A stretch of 64,000 nucleotides of DNA, from the NCBI GenBank assembly GCA_035623075.1, contig DASPUC010000057.1, positions 1 to 64,000 of the forward strand, given 5' to 3'. Of this stretch, positions 18,131 to 27,516 are shown piece by piece (position 1 is the first letter of the stretch; each line of letters opens with the position of its first letter). The DNA is from Nitrospiraceae bacterium (GTDB taxonomy: Bacteria > Nitrospirota > Nitrospiria > Nitrospirales > Nitrospiraceae). Position numbers and translations under genes: made by a program. Below the pieces are notes generated by a model. It searched no databases and was not told the DNA's origin. It worked only from the letters and a program-made list of their open reading frames with translations.

Positions 18131-19212
18131 GTTGGAGTGGAACTCATGCCGAGACCCGAAGCCTGCCACGGCACGAGTTGAGGTCCGCGGTACTGATAAC
18201 CTCCTTCGACAGGATCTCTTGCCAACAGCAATGGCGTGTCCAGGTCGAGGATCTCAAAGCCTCCCAAACCCAGGACCAGGCTGAACGAGCATCCCATGGC
18301 TATCCTCGATTCAACCATTCCGCCGATCATGAGTTTAAGCCCTGCCTGTTTCGTGAACGACACGATCTCTTTGGCCTGCGCGACACCGGTCTTCATGGTC
18401 TTGATATTGATATAGTCGACGGCCTTTCGGGCGACTACCTCTTGAGCATCGATCAGCGAACGCACGGACTCATCCGCAGCGACGGGAATCCCTGTCTCAC
18501 TCCGAATCGCGGCCATGCTATCGAGATCATCTCGTAGGACCGGCTGCTCAAGCAGGATCATCGTCCCTCCAAACTTCTTAATGCCATTCACAAAGCGGAG
18601 GCAGCCCTCGCGTGAAAAGCCTTGATTACCGTCACCGATGAAGGTGACGCCAGGGGATGTTTTGTGAACAGCTTCTAACCGTCGAATATCCTCCCCCACA
18701 TCGTTCCCGACCTTCATTTTGAAAAGCCGAAAACCGTTCGCATACCACTTCTGAGCCAACCTCAGGGTTGTGTCGATGTCACAGATGGGAATGGTAATGT
18801 CAGTTTCGTATTCACGGACATCGGCACTTCCCCAGAGTTGCCACATTGGTATATTGGAGGCCCGACAATAGGCGTCGATACAGGCTGTTTCCAGCCCGCA
18901 ACGTGCGGCGGGATGGGTCGGTGCCTGTTCAGATAGCACACGTCCGATGGCTTCATAGTCGAAGGCCGACCGGCCCAGAATGGTCTTGCTGAGCTGCTGG
19001 AGCACTGCAAGGCAACTCTCGCGATTTTCTCCACCTACCTCCGGGAATGGCGCCGCTTCACCATACCCTTGTGCGCCGCCCGAAAGCGTGATCCGAACGA
19101 AAACATTCTCTGCGATCAGGCGTGCACCGGTAGCCACAACAAACGGGTCCGTGATGGGGATGTCGACGGGCCAGTATTCCACTCTGGAGATTTCGAGTAA
19201 AGTGGGCGGCAT
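18106..19212 (-). CDS. Enolase-superfamily dipeptide epimerase / muconate-lactonizing-like enzyme
   Basis: This 368-residue protein has the capping domain and barrel of the MLE subgroup: the FKMKVG motif (KxK acid/base pair), metal ligands in GDGNQG, LLEQP and AADES, and the second-half Lys in NIKTMKTGV. This set is typical of L-Ala-D/L-Glu dipeptide epimerases, which recycle murein peptides, but substrate specificity cannot be read from the motifs. A muropeptide-recycling role is inference. It is 45 bp downstream of the sulfite-oxidase-like gene on the same strand. Confidence 0.8.
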   Translation of the reverse strand: MPPTLLEISRVEYWPVDIPITDPFVVATGARLIAENVFVRITLSGGAQGYGEAAPFPEVGGENRESCLAVLQQLSKTILGRSAFDYEAIGRVLSEQAPTHPAARCGLETACIDAYCRASNIPMWQLWGSADVREYETDITIPICDIDTTLRLAQKWYANGFRLFKMKVGNDVGEDIRRLEAVHKTSPGVTFIGDGNQGFSREGCLRFVNGIKKFGGTMILLEQPVLRDDLDSMAAIRSETGIPVAADESVRSLIDAQEVVARKAVDYINIKTMKTGVAQAKEIVSFTKQAGLKLMIGGMVESRIAMGCSFSLVLGLGGFEILDLDTPLLLARDPVEGGYQYRGPQLVPWQASGLGMSSTPTHRMMICE

Positions 19213-19257
19213 TGCCGTATTGTGTGAAGGAGCGATAGATAAGAAAATAGTTCGTCC

Positions 19258-19902
19258 TTATGCGTAGCGATCATTGTTCCACGGCAGGGCCGTGTTGGAA
19301 TAGCCACGGACTTCCCAGAATCCTTTCTCATCCTTGTCCGCAAACGTGATCTCCTTGACCCACTTCGCTCCTTTCCACGCGTAGCGTTTTGGGACAATCA
19401 CACGCACCGGCCCGCCGTGCTCTTTCGTCAGTGGTTTGCCGTTCCATTGATGGGCGAGTAGCACGTCGCTGTCGTCGCAGGCTTCGAGCGGAAGATTCGT
19501 CGTATAGTCATCGTATGACTTGAAGAGTACAAACTTCGCCAGAGAGAGAGGCCCTACGACGGAGAGAATGTGTTTGAAACTGACGCCCTCCCATGCATTG
19601 TCGTATCGGCTCCAACTCGTGACGCAGTGAAAGTCTGAGATATCCGTGAATTGCGGTCGAGCGAGGAATTGGTCCCATGTCCATGTGAGAGGATGGGCCA
19701 CGAATCCTCCGATGGTCAATTTCCATTCTGAAAGGGGAATGTCCGGCTTGAACCCAAGGTCCAGGACGGGCCACGTTTCTACCAGGTGTTGCCCCGGTGG
19801 TAGCCGGTCGTCGCCTTCAGAGAAGACTTCGCGTTCTTCGCCGCCACGTCGTGCCTTCGCCCACTGCTCTTTCGTCTTAATCAGGCGCTCGTTTTGATCC
19901 AT
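19258..19902 (-). CDS. Sulfite-oxidase-like molybdopterin-binding protein, soluble
   Basis: The 214-residue protein is the oxidoreductase molybdopterin-binding domain alone. It has DFHCVTSWS with the cysteine ligand of molybdenum, the segment LLAHQWNGKPLTKEHGGPVR, and PKRYAWKGAKWVKEI. The start at 19902 is set by AGGAG upstream of the ATG; the open frame reaches 20001 but without family-like residues. No Tat or Sec signal is seen, unlike MsrP (YedY), so it is probably cytoplasmic. Its substrate is unknown. Confidence 0.82.
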   Translation of the reverse strand: MDQNERLIKTKEQWAKARRGGEEREVFSEGDDRLPPGQHLVETWPVLDLGFKPDIPLSEWKLTIGGFVAHPLTWTWDQFLARPQFTDISDFHCVTSWSRYDNAWEGVSFKHILSVVGPLSLAKFVLFKSYDDYTTNLPLEACDDSDVLLAHQWNGKPLTKEHGGPVRVIVPKRYAWKGAKWVKEITFADKDEKGFWEVRGYSNTALPWNNDRYA

Positions 19903-20134
19903 CGATATAGTCTCCTGTAAGAGGAGAGTAGGGCAAACGGGGGCAACCTTACAAGCTAGACGAGAGACCATGGCATTTTGAGTCGGATCATAATGAACCA
20001 AGAAGAACCAGACATTCCCCTGTTGGTCGAGAAGATGCTCTTGATCGAATCAGTTTGTAAATCAATGTGTTACGATGCCTCCATTACCCCTCCCACCTGA
20101 TACACTTACTGGAGATTCTTGAAGTGGAGAGGAA

Positions 20135-20704
20135 ATGCGCGCACGTCGTGCTGGATTCATCCTGTTGAGCGTATGCCTGTCAGCGATTAGCTGTGAGATC
20201 CTGCTCGTGGATGCACCAGCAGGAACTCGGCAGCAGAACGATCAGGCTCCTACAGAATCATCGGGTCAACTGAAGAAACCCCTACCATCCGCAACTCTCA
20301 AAAAGCCGACGAAGCAAAAGATAGGGCAGGCTTCTCCCGGTACCAGGGCTCAAGAACACCTGTCTAACACGCTCCAGCATCCAGCAAAGGAAGACGCCAC
20401 TGAGGGTCAGAAGAAGGCTCGGCCGTTGCATCGGAAGGGCAAAGGAAGCAAGAAAGCCAAGACTCAGGCAGTGATTACGTCACGCACAGACCTGACCTAC
20501 CACGGTATTCTCCAAGATCCATCACGTTACGACCCGCGCCATAATCGTCACACGGCCGGCACGCCGGATCCTCAAACTCCTGAACTCACCCACGATCATT
20601 TCCAAGAATTGGACCGCAACGGCGACGGGAAGATCGACCCTGTTGAGAAGGCGTTCGGAAGGCTTGATATGGATCGCGATCTTTCTGCTCGTCATTGGCA
20701 GTAG
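20135..20704 (+). CDS. Exported EF-hand-like protein
   Basis: A 189-residue product with a signal peptide (possibly a lipoprotein, SAISC near residue 20, not an ideal lipobox), a long low-complexity region rich in Lys, Gln, Thr and Pro, and one clear EF-hand calcium loop near the C-terminus: DRNGDGKIDPVE, followed by a possible second half-loop DMDRDL. AGAGG lies just before the ATG. The single EF-hand implies calcium binding, but the function is unknown. Confidence 0.65.
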   Translation: MRARRAGFILLSVCLSAISCEILLVDAPAGTRQQNDQAPTESSGQLKKPLPSATLKKPTKQKIGQASPGTRAQEHLSNTLQHPAKEDATEGQKKARPLHRKGKGSKKAKTQAVITSRTDLTYHGILQDPSRYDPRHNRHTAGTPDPQTPELTHDHFQELDRNGDGKIDPVEKAFGRLDMDRDLSARHWQ

Positions 20705-20893
20705 GTTCTGAGCCGTCTCATTTACCTCTCGGCGCCCATTCCCCGCCTCCACTCCATGTCCTCGGTCGTAGAATAGAACCGCTCCACTCGGAGTACGCTT
20801 CAATCAGCCTCTTCATAGCCCCGTAAGGATCCCGGGGGAATAAATCGACTGATCAGATGGTAAGCCTCGTTGACAGTTGGGACAGGAGCCCCC

Positions 20894-21625
20894 ATGATTA
20901 GGAGCCAAACGATGATAACAACATCACTGCAAACGTCCGGGGCAAGCAAGTTTCGCCATGGGAAGCTTGTTGTTGCCCTGGTCCTTATGGGGATCGCATT
21001 CGGTGCGGTCTTCTTCTTCGACCCACAGAACGTGTTTGTGATGGTCAAGGCGAACCGCGACCGGCTCCTTGAATTCACGGAAGCCAACTATGGCGCGGCA
21101 GCAGCACTCTTCATAGTCATGTACTGTGTAGGCGTTGGTTTCTCACTTCCTATAGGCGCTGTAATGACGGTGGTCGGCGGTTTTCTGTTTGGTGCTGTCT
21201 TCGCTACCGTCTTTGTGAACGTAGGAGCGACGACTGGCGCAACGCTGGCGTTCCTCGTCGCGCGGTATCTGCTGCGGGATGCGGTGGAACAAAAATTTGG
21301 GAAGTGGATCGGTCCTTTCCAGGAAGGGTTTTCGAAGAATGCCTTTAGCTACCTCATGACGTTGCGGCTGATCCCGTTGTTCCCCTTTTTCGTCGTTAAC
21401 CTGGTCTCCGGTCTCACGCGGGTGAATGTCGGCACCTACATTGCCGCTACCGCACTCGGAATCATCCCCGGCTCGTTCGTCTATGCATACGCAGGGCGAC
21501 AATTCGGGAGCATCAATTCACTGAACGAAATCGCTTCCCCCAACGTGATTATGGCCCTCGTGCTTTTGGGGCTGTTGGCGCTGGTACCGAGTTTTTATGG
21601 GCGGTTGAAAAGGAAACCGGCATGA
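20894..21625 (+). CDS. TVP38/TMEM64 (VTT-domain) membrane protein
   Basis: A DedA-superfamily-related integral membrane protein of about 243 residues with roughly six hydrophobic segments. The VTT signature is present: GAVMTVVGGFLFG, GATLAFLVARYL and the conserved FSYLMTLRLIPLFPFFVVNL. Such proteins are linked to lipid scrambling or membrane homeostasis. ATG 20894 has GGAG 5 bp upstream; ATG 20912 also has AGGAG 7 bp upstream and is an equally good start. It precedes the flavin disulfide reductase gene, a pairing often seen in bacteria and cyanobacteria. Confidence 0.88.
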   Translation: MIRSQTMITTSLQTSGASKFRHGKLVVALVLMGIAFGAVFFFDPQNVFVMVKANRDRLLEFTEANYGAAAALFIVMYCVGVGFSLPIGAVMTVVGGFLFGAVFATVFVNVGATTGATLAFLVARYLLRDAVEQKFGKWIGPFQEGFSKNAFSYLMTLRLIPLFPFFVVNLVSGLTRVNVGTYIAATALGIIPGSFVYAYAGRQFGSINSLNEIASPNVIMALVLLGLLALVPSFYGRLKRKPA

Positions 21626-21673
21626 CAGGTTTGCTCGTGTCATCCGGTCTTTTGAATCAAAAAGGCGGGCGCT

Positions 21674-23260
21674 ATGATCACTCAACCGACCGAGAGGATC
21701 GTTACGATGGGCCAGTCTGACTCTCCGCTGATTTTACCCGATGACGAATATAACAGGCAGTTAGTCGGGAACGTTCATCCGTCTAATTGGGTCAATCCAG
21801 AGCCATCCGGCCGCTACAATATCGTTGTGATTGGAGCGGGAACTGCGGGATTGGTTACTGCTGTGATTGCGGCGGGCGTCGGTGCAAAAGTTGCCTTAGT
21901 TGAGCGACATCTGATGGGTGGCGACTGTCTTAACGTTGGCTGCGTGCCGTCGAAAGGGATGATTCGAGCCGCACGGGCGTGGTCGGACCTCAAACACGCG
22001 GAGGAATTCGGTCTGCACATTCCTCCAGGAGTGAAATACGACTTTGGCCAGGTCATGGCTCGCATGAGGCGGCTGCGGGCCCGAATCAGCCACAACGATT
22101 CCACGCACCGGTATAAGTCGCTGGGGGTGGATGTCTTCATCGGGAATGCGCGGTTTGCGGGAGCGGATACCGTCGCAGTCGAAGGTCCAGCCGGCACCCG
22201 GACTCTGACCTTCGCCAAAGCTGCAATCTGCACTGGTGCGCGGTCATCTGATCCTCCTATACCGGGATTACGAGAAGTCCGCTATCTGACGAATGAAACA
22301 ATTTTCTCGCTGACTGAATTGCCACCGCGCCTGGGTGTGATCGGTGCGGGACCGATCGGTTGTGAACTCGCGCAAGCGTTTGCCCGGTTCGGTAGCCAGG
22401 TCTATCTCATCGAAGCTCTGCACGGCATCATGCCGAACGAAGACCGCGACGCGGCTGAGACTGTGGAGCGTTCGATGAAACGGGATGGCGTCACCCTGCT
22501 TTGTTGCGGCAAAGAATTGAAGGCGTCCAAAAGGGAGGGCGGCAAACAATTGACGGTCGATTCGCACGGCCGACAGTATGATGTCACGGTTGATGAAATT
22601 GTAGTCGGCGTGGGACGCACGCCAAACCTAGAGGGTCTTGGACTGGAGATTGTCGGCGTTGAGTTCGACAAAAGCGGTGTTAAGGTGAATGACCGATTAC
22701 AGACCACGAATCGACGAATCTTCGCTGCCGGCGACATCTGTTCACGGTACAAGTTTACGCATGCCGCGGATGCGATGGCACAGATCGTCATTCAGAACGC
22801 CTTATTTCCGCACCCCCTCGGGCTCGGGTACGGGAGTGCGGACTCATTGATAATGCCCTGGTGTACGTTTACGGACCCAGAGGTTGCGCACGTCGGCATG
22901 TATGAAGCGGACGCGAAGAAGGAAGGGATCGAAGTCGAAACCTATACGTTCAAACTGGACGAGGTTGATCGGGCTATTCTGGACGGCGAAGAGGAAGGCT
23001 TCGCGCGGGTTCATATTCGAAAGGGCACAGACAAGATCCTCGGTGCGACGATTGTGGCCGCTCATGCGGGCGATATGATCAACGAATTCTCCGTTTTGAT
23101 GAGAGCCGGCTTGGGTGCCAAAACGATCGCAGGGACGATCCATCCCTATCCGACGCAAGCTGAAGTGAACAAGAAGGTCATCAACCTTTGGCGAAAAGCA
23201 CACTTTACCCCTCGCATGAAGAGCGTTCTAATCAAGCTCTTTGCATGGATGCGGCGATAA
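21674..23260 (+). CDS. Mercuric-reductase-like FAD/NAD(P)-disulfide oxidoreductase
   Basis: A 528-residue flavoprotein of the pyridine nucleotide-disulfide family: FAD motif GAGTAGLVTA, redox pair in GGDCLNVGCVPSKG, NAD(P) motif GAGPIGCELA, FAD-contacting AAGDIC, and the C-terminal dimerisation domain with HPYPTQAE. It lacks both the N-terminal metal-binding domain and the C-terminal CC pair of true MerA, so mercury reduction is unlikely. Linkage to TVP38 and DUF3047 suggests membrane redox work, which is an inference. Confidence 0.87.
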   Translation: MITQPTERIVTMGQSDSPLILPDDEYNRQLVGNVHPSNWVNPEPSGRYNIVVIGAGTAGLVTAVIAAGVGAKVALVERHLMGGDCLNVGCVPSKGMIRAARAWSDLKHAEEFGLHIPPGVKYDFGQVMARMRRLRARISHNDSTHRYKSLGVDVFIGNARFAGADTVAVEGPAGTRTLTFAKAAICTGARSSDPPIPGLREVRYLTNETIFSLTELPPRLGVIGAGPIGCELAQAFARFGSQVYLIEALHGIMPNEDRDAAETVERSMKRDGVTLLCCGKELKASKREGGKQLTVDSHGRQYDVTVDEIVVGVGRTPNLEGLGLEIVGVEFDKSGVKVNDRLQTTNRRIFAAGDICSRYKFTHAADAMAQIVIQNALFPHPLGLGYGSADSLIMPWCTFTDPEVAHVGMYEADAKKEGIEVETYTFKLDEVDRAILDGEEEGFARVHIRKGTDKILGATIVAAHAGDMINEFSVLMRAGLGAKTIAGTIHPYPTQAEVNKKVINLWRKAHFTPRMKSVLIKLFAWMRR

Positions 23261-23274
23261 TCGATCCAATTTCA

Positions 23275-24042
23275 ATGACCACAAGATGGGAGCTGAAACA
23301 GGTGGTGCTGCTAGCGGGACTGGTGGTGATCGGTCCCGCTCTGGTAGGGGCACAGAGCGGACCCTTACTCGAAGTGGCAAAATTCTCAGCGGGTCCGGAA
23401 GGCCCGGGACTGCCTGACGGCTGGAGGCCATTGACCTTTAAGAAGGTGTCGAAACTAACTTCCTATGAGCTGGTCAAGGATGGTCAAGGGGTGGTGGTAA
23501 AGGCCGTGAGCGAAGCCTCGGCGTCAGGGCTCATCAAAGAGGTCAGGATCGACCCGAGAGAATTCCCTATCGTGCAGTGGAGGTGGAAGGTGGAGAATCT
23601 CCTCAAAAACAGCGACGTGAGTCGTAAGGACGGCGACGACTATCCGGCCCGTCTCTATATCACCTTCGAATACGATCCCGAGAAGGTCGGTTTTGGGAAG
23701 AAACTCAAATTCAAAGCCGGCCGGGCGATCTTCGGGGATATCCCGATCGGGGCGCTGAACTACATTTGGGACTCCAAAGCGCCGGTCGGAACGATTGTTG
23801 ACAACGTCTATACGGATTTCGCGAAGATGGTGGTTGTGGAAAGCGGGCCGCAGAAGGTCGGCGTGTGGGTCGATGAATCACGAAACCTTTACGACGATTA
23901 CAAGAAAGCGTTTGGCGAAGATCCGCCGCTGATCAATGGCGTGGCAATCATGTCAGACACCGACAATACGAAGGAACGCGTCACGGCCTACTATGGCGAC
24001 ATTGTATTTCTCCGGCGATCGATAGGTTCGGCGACGAGGTAG
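23275..24042 (+). CDS. Exported DUF3047 protein
   Basis: The mature part matches DUF3047: WRPLTFKKVSKLTSYELVKDG, FPIVQWRWKVENLL, DDYPARLYITFEYDP, and the terminal ERVTAYYGDIVFL. I chose the ATG at 23275, just after the stop of the flavoprotein, which gives a signal peptide ending at about VGAQS. A longer reading overlaps the upstream gene. The fold resembles carbohydrate-binding jelly-roll domains; function unknown. It is probably the last gene of the TVP38-flavoprotein-DUF3047 operon, since a strong hairpin follows. Confidence 0.85.
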   Translation: MTTRWELKQVVLLAGLVVIGPALVGAQSGPLLEVAKFSAGPEGPGLPDGWRPLTFKKVSKLTSYELVKDGQGVVVKAVSEASASGLIKEVRIDPREFPIVQWRWKVENLLKNSDVSRKDGDDYPARLYITFEYDPEKVGFGKKLKFKAGRAIFGDIPIGALNYIWDSKAPVGTIVDNVYTDFAKMVVVESGPQKVGVWVDESRNLYDDYKKAFGEDPPLINGVAIMSDTDNTKERVTAYYGDIVFLRRSIGSATR

Positions 24043-24068
24043 GGGGGAAGGGTAGCTGCTGAAAATGA

Positions 24069-24097
24069 GAGGGCCGGCCTGTACGGGGCCGGCCCTC
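24069..24097. terminator. Strong GC hairpin between convergent genes
   Basis: An 11-bp perfect stem, gagggccggcc (24069-24079) with ggccggccctc (24087-24097), and a 7-nt loop. On the minus strand it is followed by TCATTTTC, so it best serves the leftward gene at 24148; it can also stop transcripts from DUF3047. Confidence 0.7.
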
Positions 24098-24147
24098 GAG
24101 AGGACACCAGCGCGCCCAAGGTGGGTGCGCGGATTCAGGGTAGGGGG

Positions 24148-24537
24148 TTACTGAATGGAATTCGCGAAGCCGCCTCGCGTGATTTCGGCGCGAACGGTGT
24201 CCCCGACCTTCTTCTTGTTAATCTGTTTTGTACCTTGGCCGACGTAGAGCTTGACCTGGTTCCCTTCATAATCTTCGACCAAGTAGGCGTCACCATTGAT
24301 CTGCTTGACCGTGCCGCCAACAGTCTTCCAAGCAGGACCCGGTTTGCTGTCGTGTTGGCCGGCCTTAGGGGCTGCTTGAGTCTGCGCAGTTGCTCCCATT
24401 GAGGCAGCTGCGGCGGCAGCCGAGGAATAGGATCCCTGTTTCTTCGAACTCTTCGCAGCTGCCGGGGCGCCGACTAGCGCAACTACAGCGAGAGCCGTAA
24501 TCATGATGGGAAGAATTTTCTTTTGAGCCTTCTTCAT
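24148..24537 (-). CDS. Small exported protein with C-terminal beta domain
   Basis: The start is fixed by AAGGAGG about 7 bp upstream of the ATG at 24537. The 129-residue product has a classic signal peptide (KKAQKK then a hydrophobic stretch, AAA cleavage), a low-complexity Ala/Gln/Ser linker, and a small beta-rich domain GTVKQINGDAYLVEDYEGNQVKLYVG that resembles bacterial OB-like stress or periplasmic domains. No family name assigned. A strong hairpin follows. Expression may be high given the excellent Shine-Dalgarno. Confidence 0.75.
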   Translation of the reverse strand: MKKAQKKILPIMITALAVVALVGAPAAAKSSKKQGSYSSAAAAAASMGATAQTQAAPKAGQHDSKPGPAWKTVGGTVKQINGDAYLVEDYEGNQVKLYVGQGTKQINKKKVGDTVRAEITRGGFANSIQ

Positions 24538-24839
24538 CTGAGTGCCTCCTTGCTGAATTCGTTGCGACCCGATAGGCCTCAGCAAGGCATGTGCCGAGGG
24601 ACGTGTGCGGCAAGACAAAGGAATATCAAAGACTTAGCAGGTCGCCCATAATCAGTTTGCGGAATCCCTGGAAAAATGGAAAAAAAACGGCATGTAGTTG
24701 TCCAAATCTGCTCAGGATCAAAGAGTTTTTTGATTTGAAAGATGGAGAGTTGCCCCCGATCTCTGCCTCGTGTTCATATTGATCGGCAGCTGGTTAGAGA
24801 GACCGGCCGGATTTCATCCAGACTGGTGCAATCGCCGTG
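24538..24839. other. Intergenic region between divergent exported-protein genes
   Basis: About 300 bp with no gene I can support. It contains AT-rich stretches around 24670-24740 (an eight-A run and gttttttga) unlike the surrounding sequence, so both divergent promoters probably lie here. I cannot assign precise -35/-10 boxes. Confidence 0.4.
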
Positions 24840-25448
24840 ATGTTGGATCAAGTTGTTAAGACCGAAGTGATGAGTCTGTCTCCTCTCCTGTGGGTAGGGG
24901 GATGGTTGGTTATCGGATGGGGAAGCGCGATCGCACAATTATTGCCTCCTGCTTCTGACGATGTGAAGTTGCGTGTTGTCCAGCAGGAGTTGGACGAAGA
25001 TGCGGCTGGTCGGATGCCGAAAGCACACGGAGAAGCGTTAGCCAAGCAGTTGAAGGTCGATCCATCGCTCGTCGAGAGTCTGCGGGCTTCTAAGCAGGGG
25101 TGGGGTGAGATTGCCATTCGTTTGGCTATGGCACAGGAGCTAACGAAGGCTGACTCGAAAAACTATCCAACGGTAGTTGAAGCCACACGGAGAGTCAGTG
25201 ATCTGCGAGCACAGAAAATGGGATGGGGCGTGGTCGGGAAGCAGCTCGGACTAGAACTCGGACCCGTAGTCAGTGAGGTACAACGGGCACGCCAGGAAAT
25301 GCGAGCTGAAGCCAAGAGAGCGGCGACAGAGGGTGTAGTCACGCCAGGACAAGCTCTCGATCGGTCGCAGACGGAGAGGACATCACAATCAGATCGCACC
25401 GACAAAACTCAGCGGCCGAGAGGAACTGAAAAATCCCAGCGTCCATAA
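24840..25448 (+). CDS. Exported protein with two GWG repeats
   Basis: A signal-peptide-like hydrophobic segment (LLWVGGWLVIGWGSAIAQ) is followed by a helical region containing two related units, LRASKQGWGEIAIRLAM and LRAQKMGWGVVGKQLGL, about 42 residues apart. After these the protein ends in a charged Arg/Thr/Ser/Gln tail. Starts at 24837 (GTG), 24840 (ATG) or 24870 (ATG) are possible. The repeated GWG unit suggests a duplicated small helical module; its role is unknown. Confidence 0.6.
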   Translation: MLDQVVKTEVMSLSPLLWVGGWLVIGWGSAIAQLLPPASDDVKLRVVQQELDEDAAGRMPKAHGEALAKQLKVDPSLVESLRASKQGWGEIAIRLAMAQELTKADSKNYPTVVEATRRVSDLRAQKMGWGVVGKQLGLELGPVVSEVQRARQEMRAEAKRAATEGVVTPGQALDRSQTERTSQSDRTDKTQRPRGTEKSQRP

Positions 25449-25477
25449 GAGACCCTCCCTCCTCATGTCGTGATTGG

Positions 25478-26797
25478 ATGATGGCCAGACCATTTCAGTC
25501 AACGAGTGTCTTGCACCGCCTGCCGGCTCGCTTGGCCTCTGTGCTCCGCACGATCGGACGGTTGGGCGATACGCAGGGGGCAAAAGTCTATCTTGTCGGC
25601 GGTGTCGTTCGCGACTTACTGCTGCATCAGCCCATTTTCGATCTTGATCTTGCAGTCGAAGGGGATGGTATCGCGTTGGCTCGAGGAATCTCGGGCCGGT
25701 TTCATACGAGCCTGACAGTCTTCGAAAGATTTGCCACTGCGCGCTTGAAGTTCCCCAGCGGCCTCCGGGTCGATATTGCAACAACGAGAAAGGAATCCTA
25801 TGCCCTGCCGGCGGAATTGCCCCGAGTAGCACCGGCAAGTCTGGCCGAGGATTTATATCGCCGGGACTTTACGATTAATGCCATGGCGATCCAGTTGAAT
25901 GCAGGTCAGGTTGGACGGCTAATCGATTGCTACGGGGGCCGGAAAGATCTGCGAGCCCGAACCATCCGGGTATTGCACCCGAAGAGCTTTGAAGACGATC
26001 CCACGCGCATCTTTCGGGCGATCCGATTCGAGCAACGATTCGAAGGCACCCTAGAGGCCAATACTCAACGACTGATGCGGACTGCGGCGACAACCGATCT
26101 CATAGATCGCCTGTCCGGCCCTCGGTTGTGTAACGAGTGGTTCCTCCTGTTCGGCGAACGAGACCCTTCGCGTGTCATGAATCGGTTGAGTCAGCTGAAG
26201 CTGTTTCGGTTTCTTCACCCTCAGCTACGATATCACGTTCGTGCCAGGCGGATGATTCTTGCTCTGCCCAGAGTACTCTCCTGGTGGACGAAACGGTTTC
26301 CAACCAGTTGTCTCGATCGACCAGTCGTTTCCTTGATGACGTTGCTTGAGGGGGTAAGCGAATCCATTCTCGAAGAAGTCATCGCGCGACTCATGTTATC
26401 GAAAGAGCAGGCGAAGAAGGTTCGAATGAGTGGAAAGAAGCCCGCTCGTATCTTCCGAGTCCTAGGAGGGTCACACAGCTTACGGCCGTCTGAGGTATAT
26501 CGTCTGTTGACCGAAGTCTCCGATGAAGCACTTGTCTTGCTGCTGGTTAAGGCAGCGTCGGGACAAGGAGTCTTGCGTAATAGTCGAACACAGCGACGGG
26601 TGCTCCGTTTCATGACGCAGCTCCGTGGCAGCCAGACAACGCTGCGGGGAAACGATCTCGTGCAAATGGGAATGGAGCCAGGACCGCAGATGAAGGAGGT
26701 GCTTACTCGGTTGCTCGATGCACGACTGGATGGCATCGTCAGGACGAAGGCTCAGGAGCGAGCCTTCGTCCAGGCTTGCTCCATGCGCGCCTCTTAG
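25478..26797 (+). CDS. CCA tRNA nucleotidyltransferase / poly(A) polymerase family protein
   Basis: This class II nucleotidyltransferase has the head-domain motifs VYLVGGVVRDLLL and FDLDLAVEGDG (the DxD metal site), then the RRDFTINAMAI block and the RFEQRFEG motif of the RNA-binding neck. At 439 residues it fits CCA-adding enzymes or PcnB-like poly(A) polymerases, which cannot be separated by motif reading alone. No HD domain is visible. It ends 4 bp into the convergent downstream gene. Confidence 0.85.
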   Translation: MMARPFQSTSVLHRLPARLASVLRTIGRLGDTQGAKVYLVGGVVRDLLLHQPIFDLDLAVEGDGIALARGISGRFHTSLTVFERFATARLKFPSGLRVDIATTRKESYALPAELPRVAPASLAEDLYRRDFTINAMAIQLNAGQVGRLIDCYGGRKDLRARTIRVLHPKSFEDDPTRIFRAIRFEQRFEGTLEANTQRLMRTAATTDLIDRLSGPRLCNEWFLLFGERDPSRVMNRLSQLKLFRFLHPQLRYHVRARRMILALPRVLSWWTKRFPTSCLDRPVVSLMTLLEGVSESILEEVIARLMLSKEQAKKVRMSGKKPARIFRVLGGSHSLRPSEVYRLLTEVSDEALVLLLVKAASGQGVLRNSRTQRRVLRFMTQLRGSQTTLRGNDLVQMGMEPGPQMKEVLTRLLDARLDGIVRTKAQERAFVQACSMRAS

Positions 26798-27453
26798 TTC
26801 ATCGGCATAATTGTGAGGGCGACTTCGTTCGGCAGGAGCAACGTGACAGTAGCCTGGTGCTCCTTGTTAGGCTGAATCAGCGCGAACAGCGGAATCGGCT
26901 GTGGAACCGTGCCGGGAGGAACGGGCAATAGAGCTGGGAAATCGATCAACGGGGACACGGTAACCGAATTGGACAGTCTTAGCCGAAATGCCATCAACAC
27001 GTCCCGCAAGCGACCTGCCGCCTCCTCTTCGTTCAAAGTCTGATGAACGGTAATGCCCCCCTCCCACAGTGGCTTGGTGATCATCATGGGAAAGGTAATC
27101 CCAAGTTTTTGCGCCGTCGGGCTGACATCAATCAAGACACCCGCATCGATGGCCTGCTTGATGTCCGTGATCACCGCAGGTGAGTCAGACCGGTCGGTCT
27201 GTCGTATTCCGTCTTGAACCGTCGCAGGATCGGCTGGATGTTGAGCGGTCGACGTCGGCTCAGTTGGAATAGAGGCTGCCGTCTCGTGTGTCACGGAGCC
27301 AACCGGAGGAGCCGGCAAGGCCTTCAGGATTCCGTCGTAGACGAGTCGAGCACCCGCAGACCAGGTAGCATGAAAAGGCCGGCCTGAAAATGCCGCCTCA
27401 GCTGCCTTCTTCTCGTCGTGAGATAATGGCTTGGGCGTTGGATGATCCGTCAT
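26794..27453 (-). CDS. Hypothetical protein, cytoplasmic
   Basis: A 219-residue protein with no signal peptide or membrane segment. A Pro/Ala/Thr-rich middle (about 50-95) joins two conserved-looking parts: an N-terminal LSHDEKKAAEAAFSGRPFHATWSAGARLVYDGI, and a C-terminal GITFPMMITKPLWEGGI block followed by a beta-rich end. I do not recognise a family. It is convergent with the CCA transferase gene, overlapping by 4 bp. Confidence 0.65.
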   Translation of the reverse strand: MTDHPTPKPLSHDEKKAAEAAFSGRPFHATWSAGARLVYDGILKALPAPPVGSVTHETAASIPTEPTSTAQHPADPATVQDGIRQTDRSDSPAVITDIKQAIDAGVLIDVSPTAQKLGITFPMMITKPLWEGGITVHQTLNEEEAAGRLRDVLMAFRLRLSNSVTVSPLIDFPALLPVPPGTVPQPIPLFALIQPNKEHQATVTLLLPNEVALTIMPMN

Positions 27454-27516
27454 AGGAAGTCAGATAAGCCGGACATGCAGGAAGTCAAGGTCAAGGGATC
27501 TTGCGAGTAACGGTGA

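Noticed and set aside
21674-23260. Calling the flavoprotein mercuric reductase MerA
   Set aside because: It has no N-terminal metal-binding domain and no C-terminal vicinal cysteines, and no other mer gene is near.
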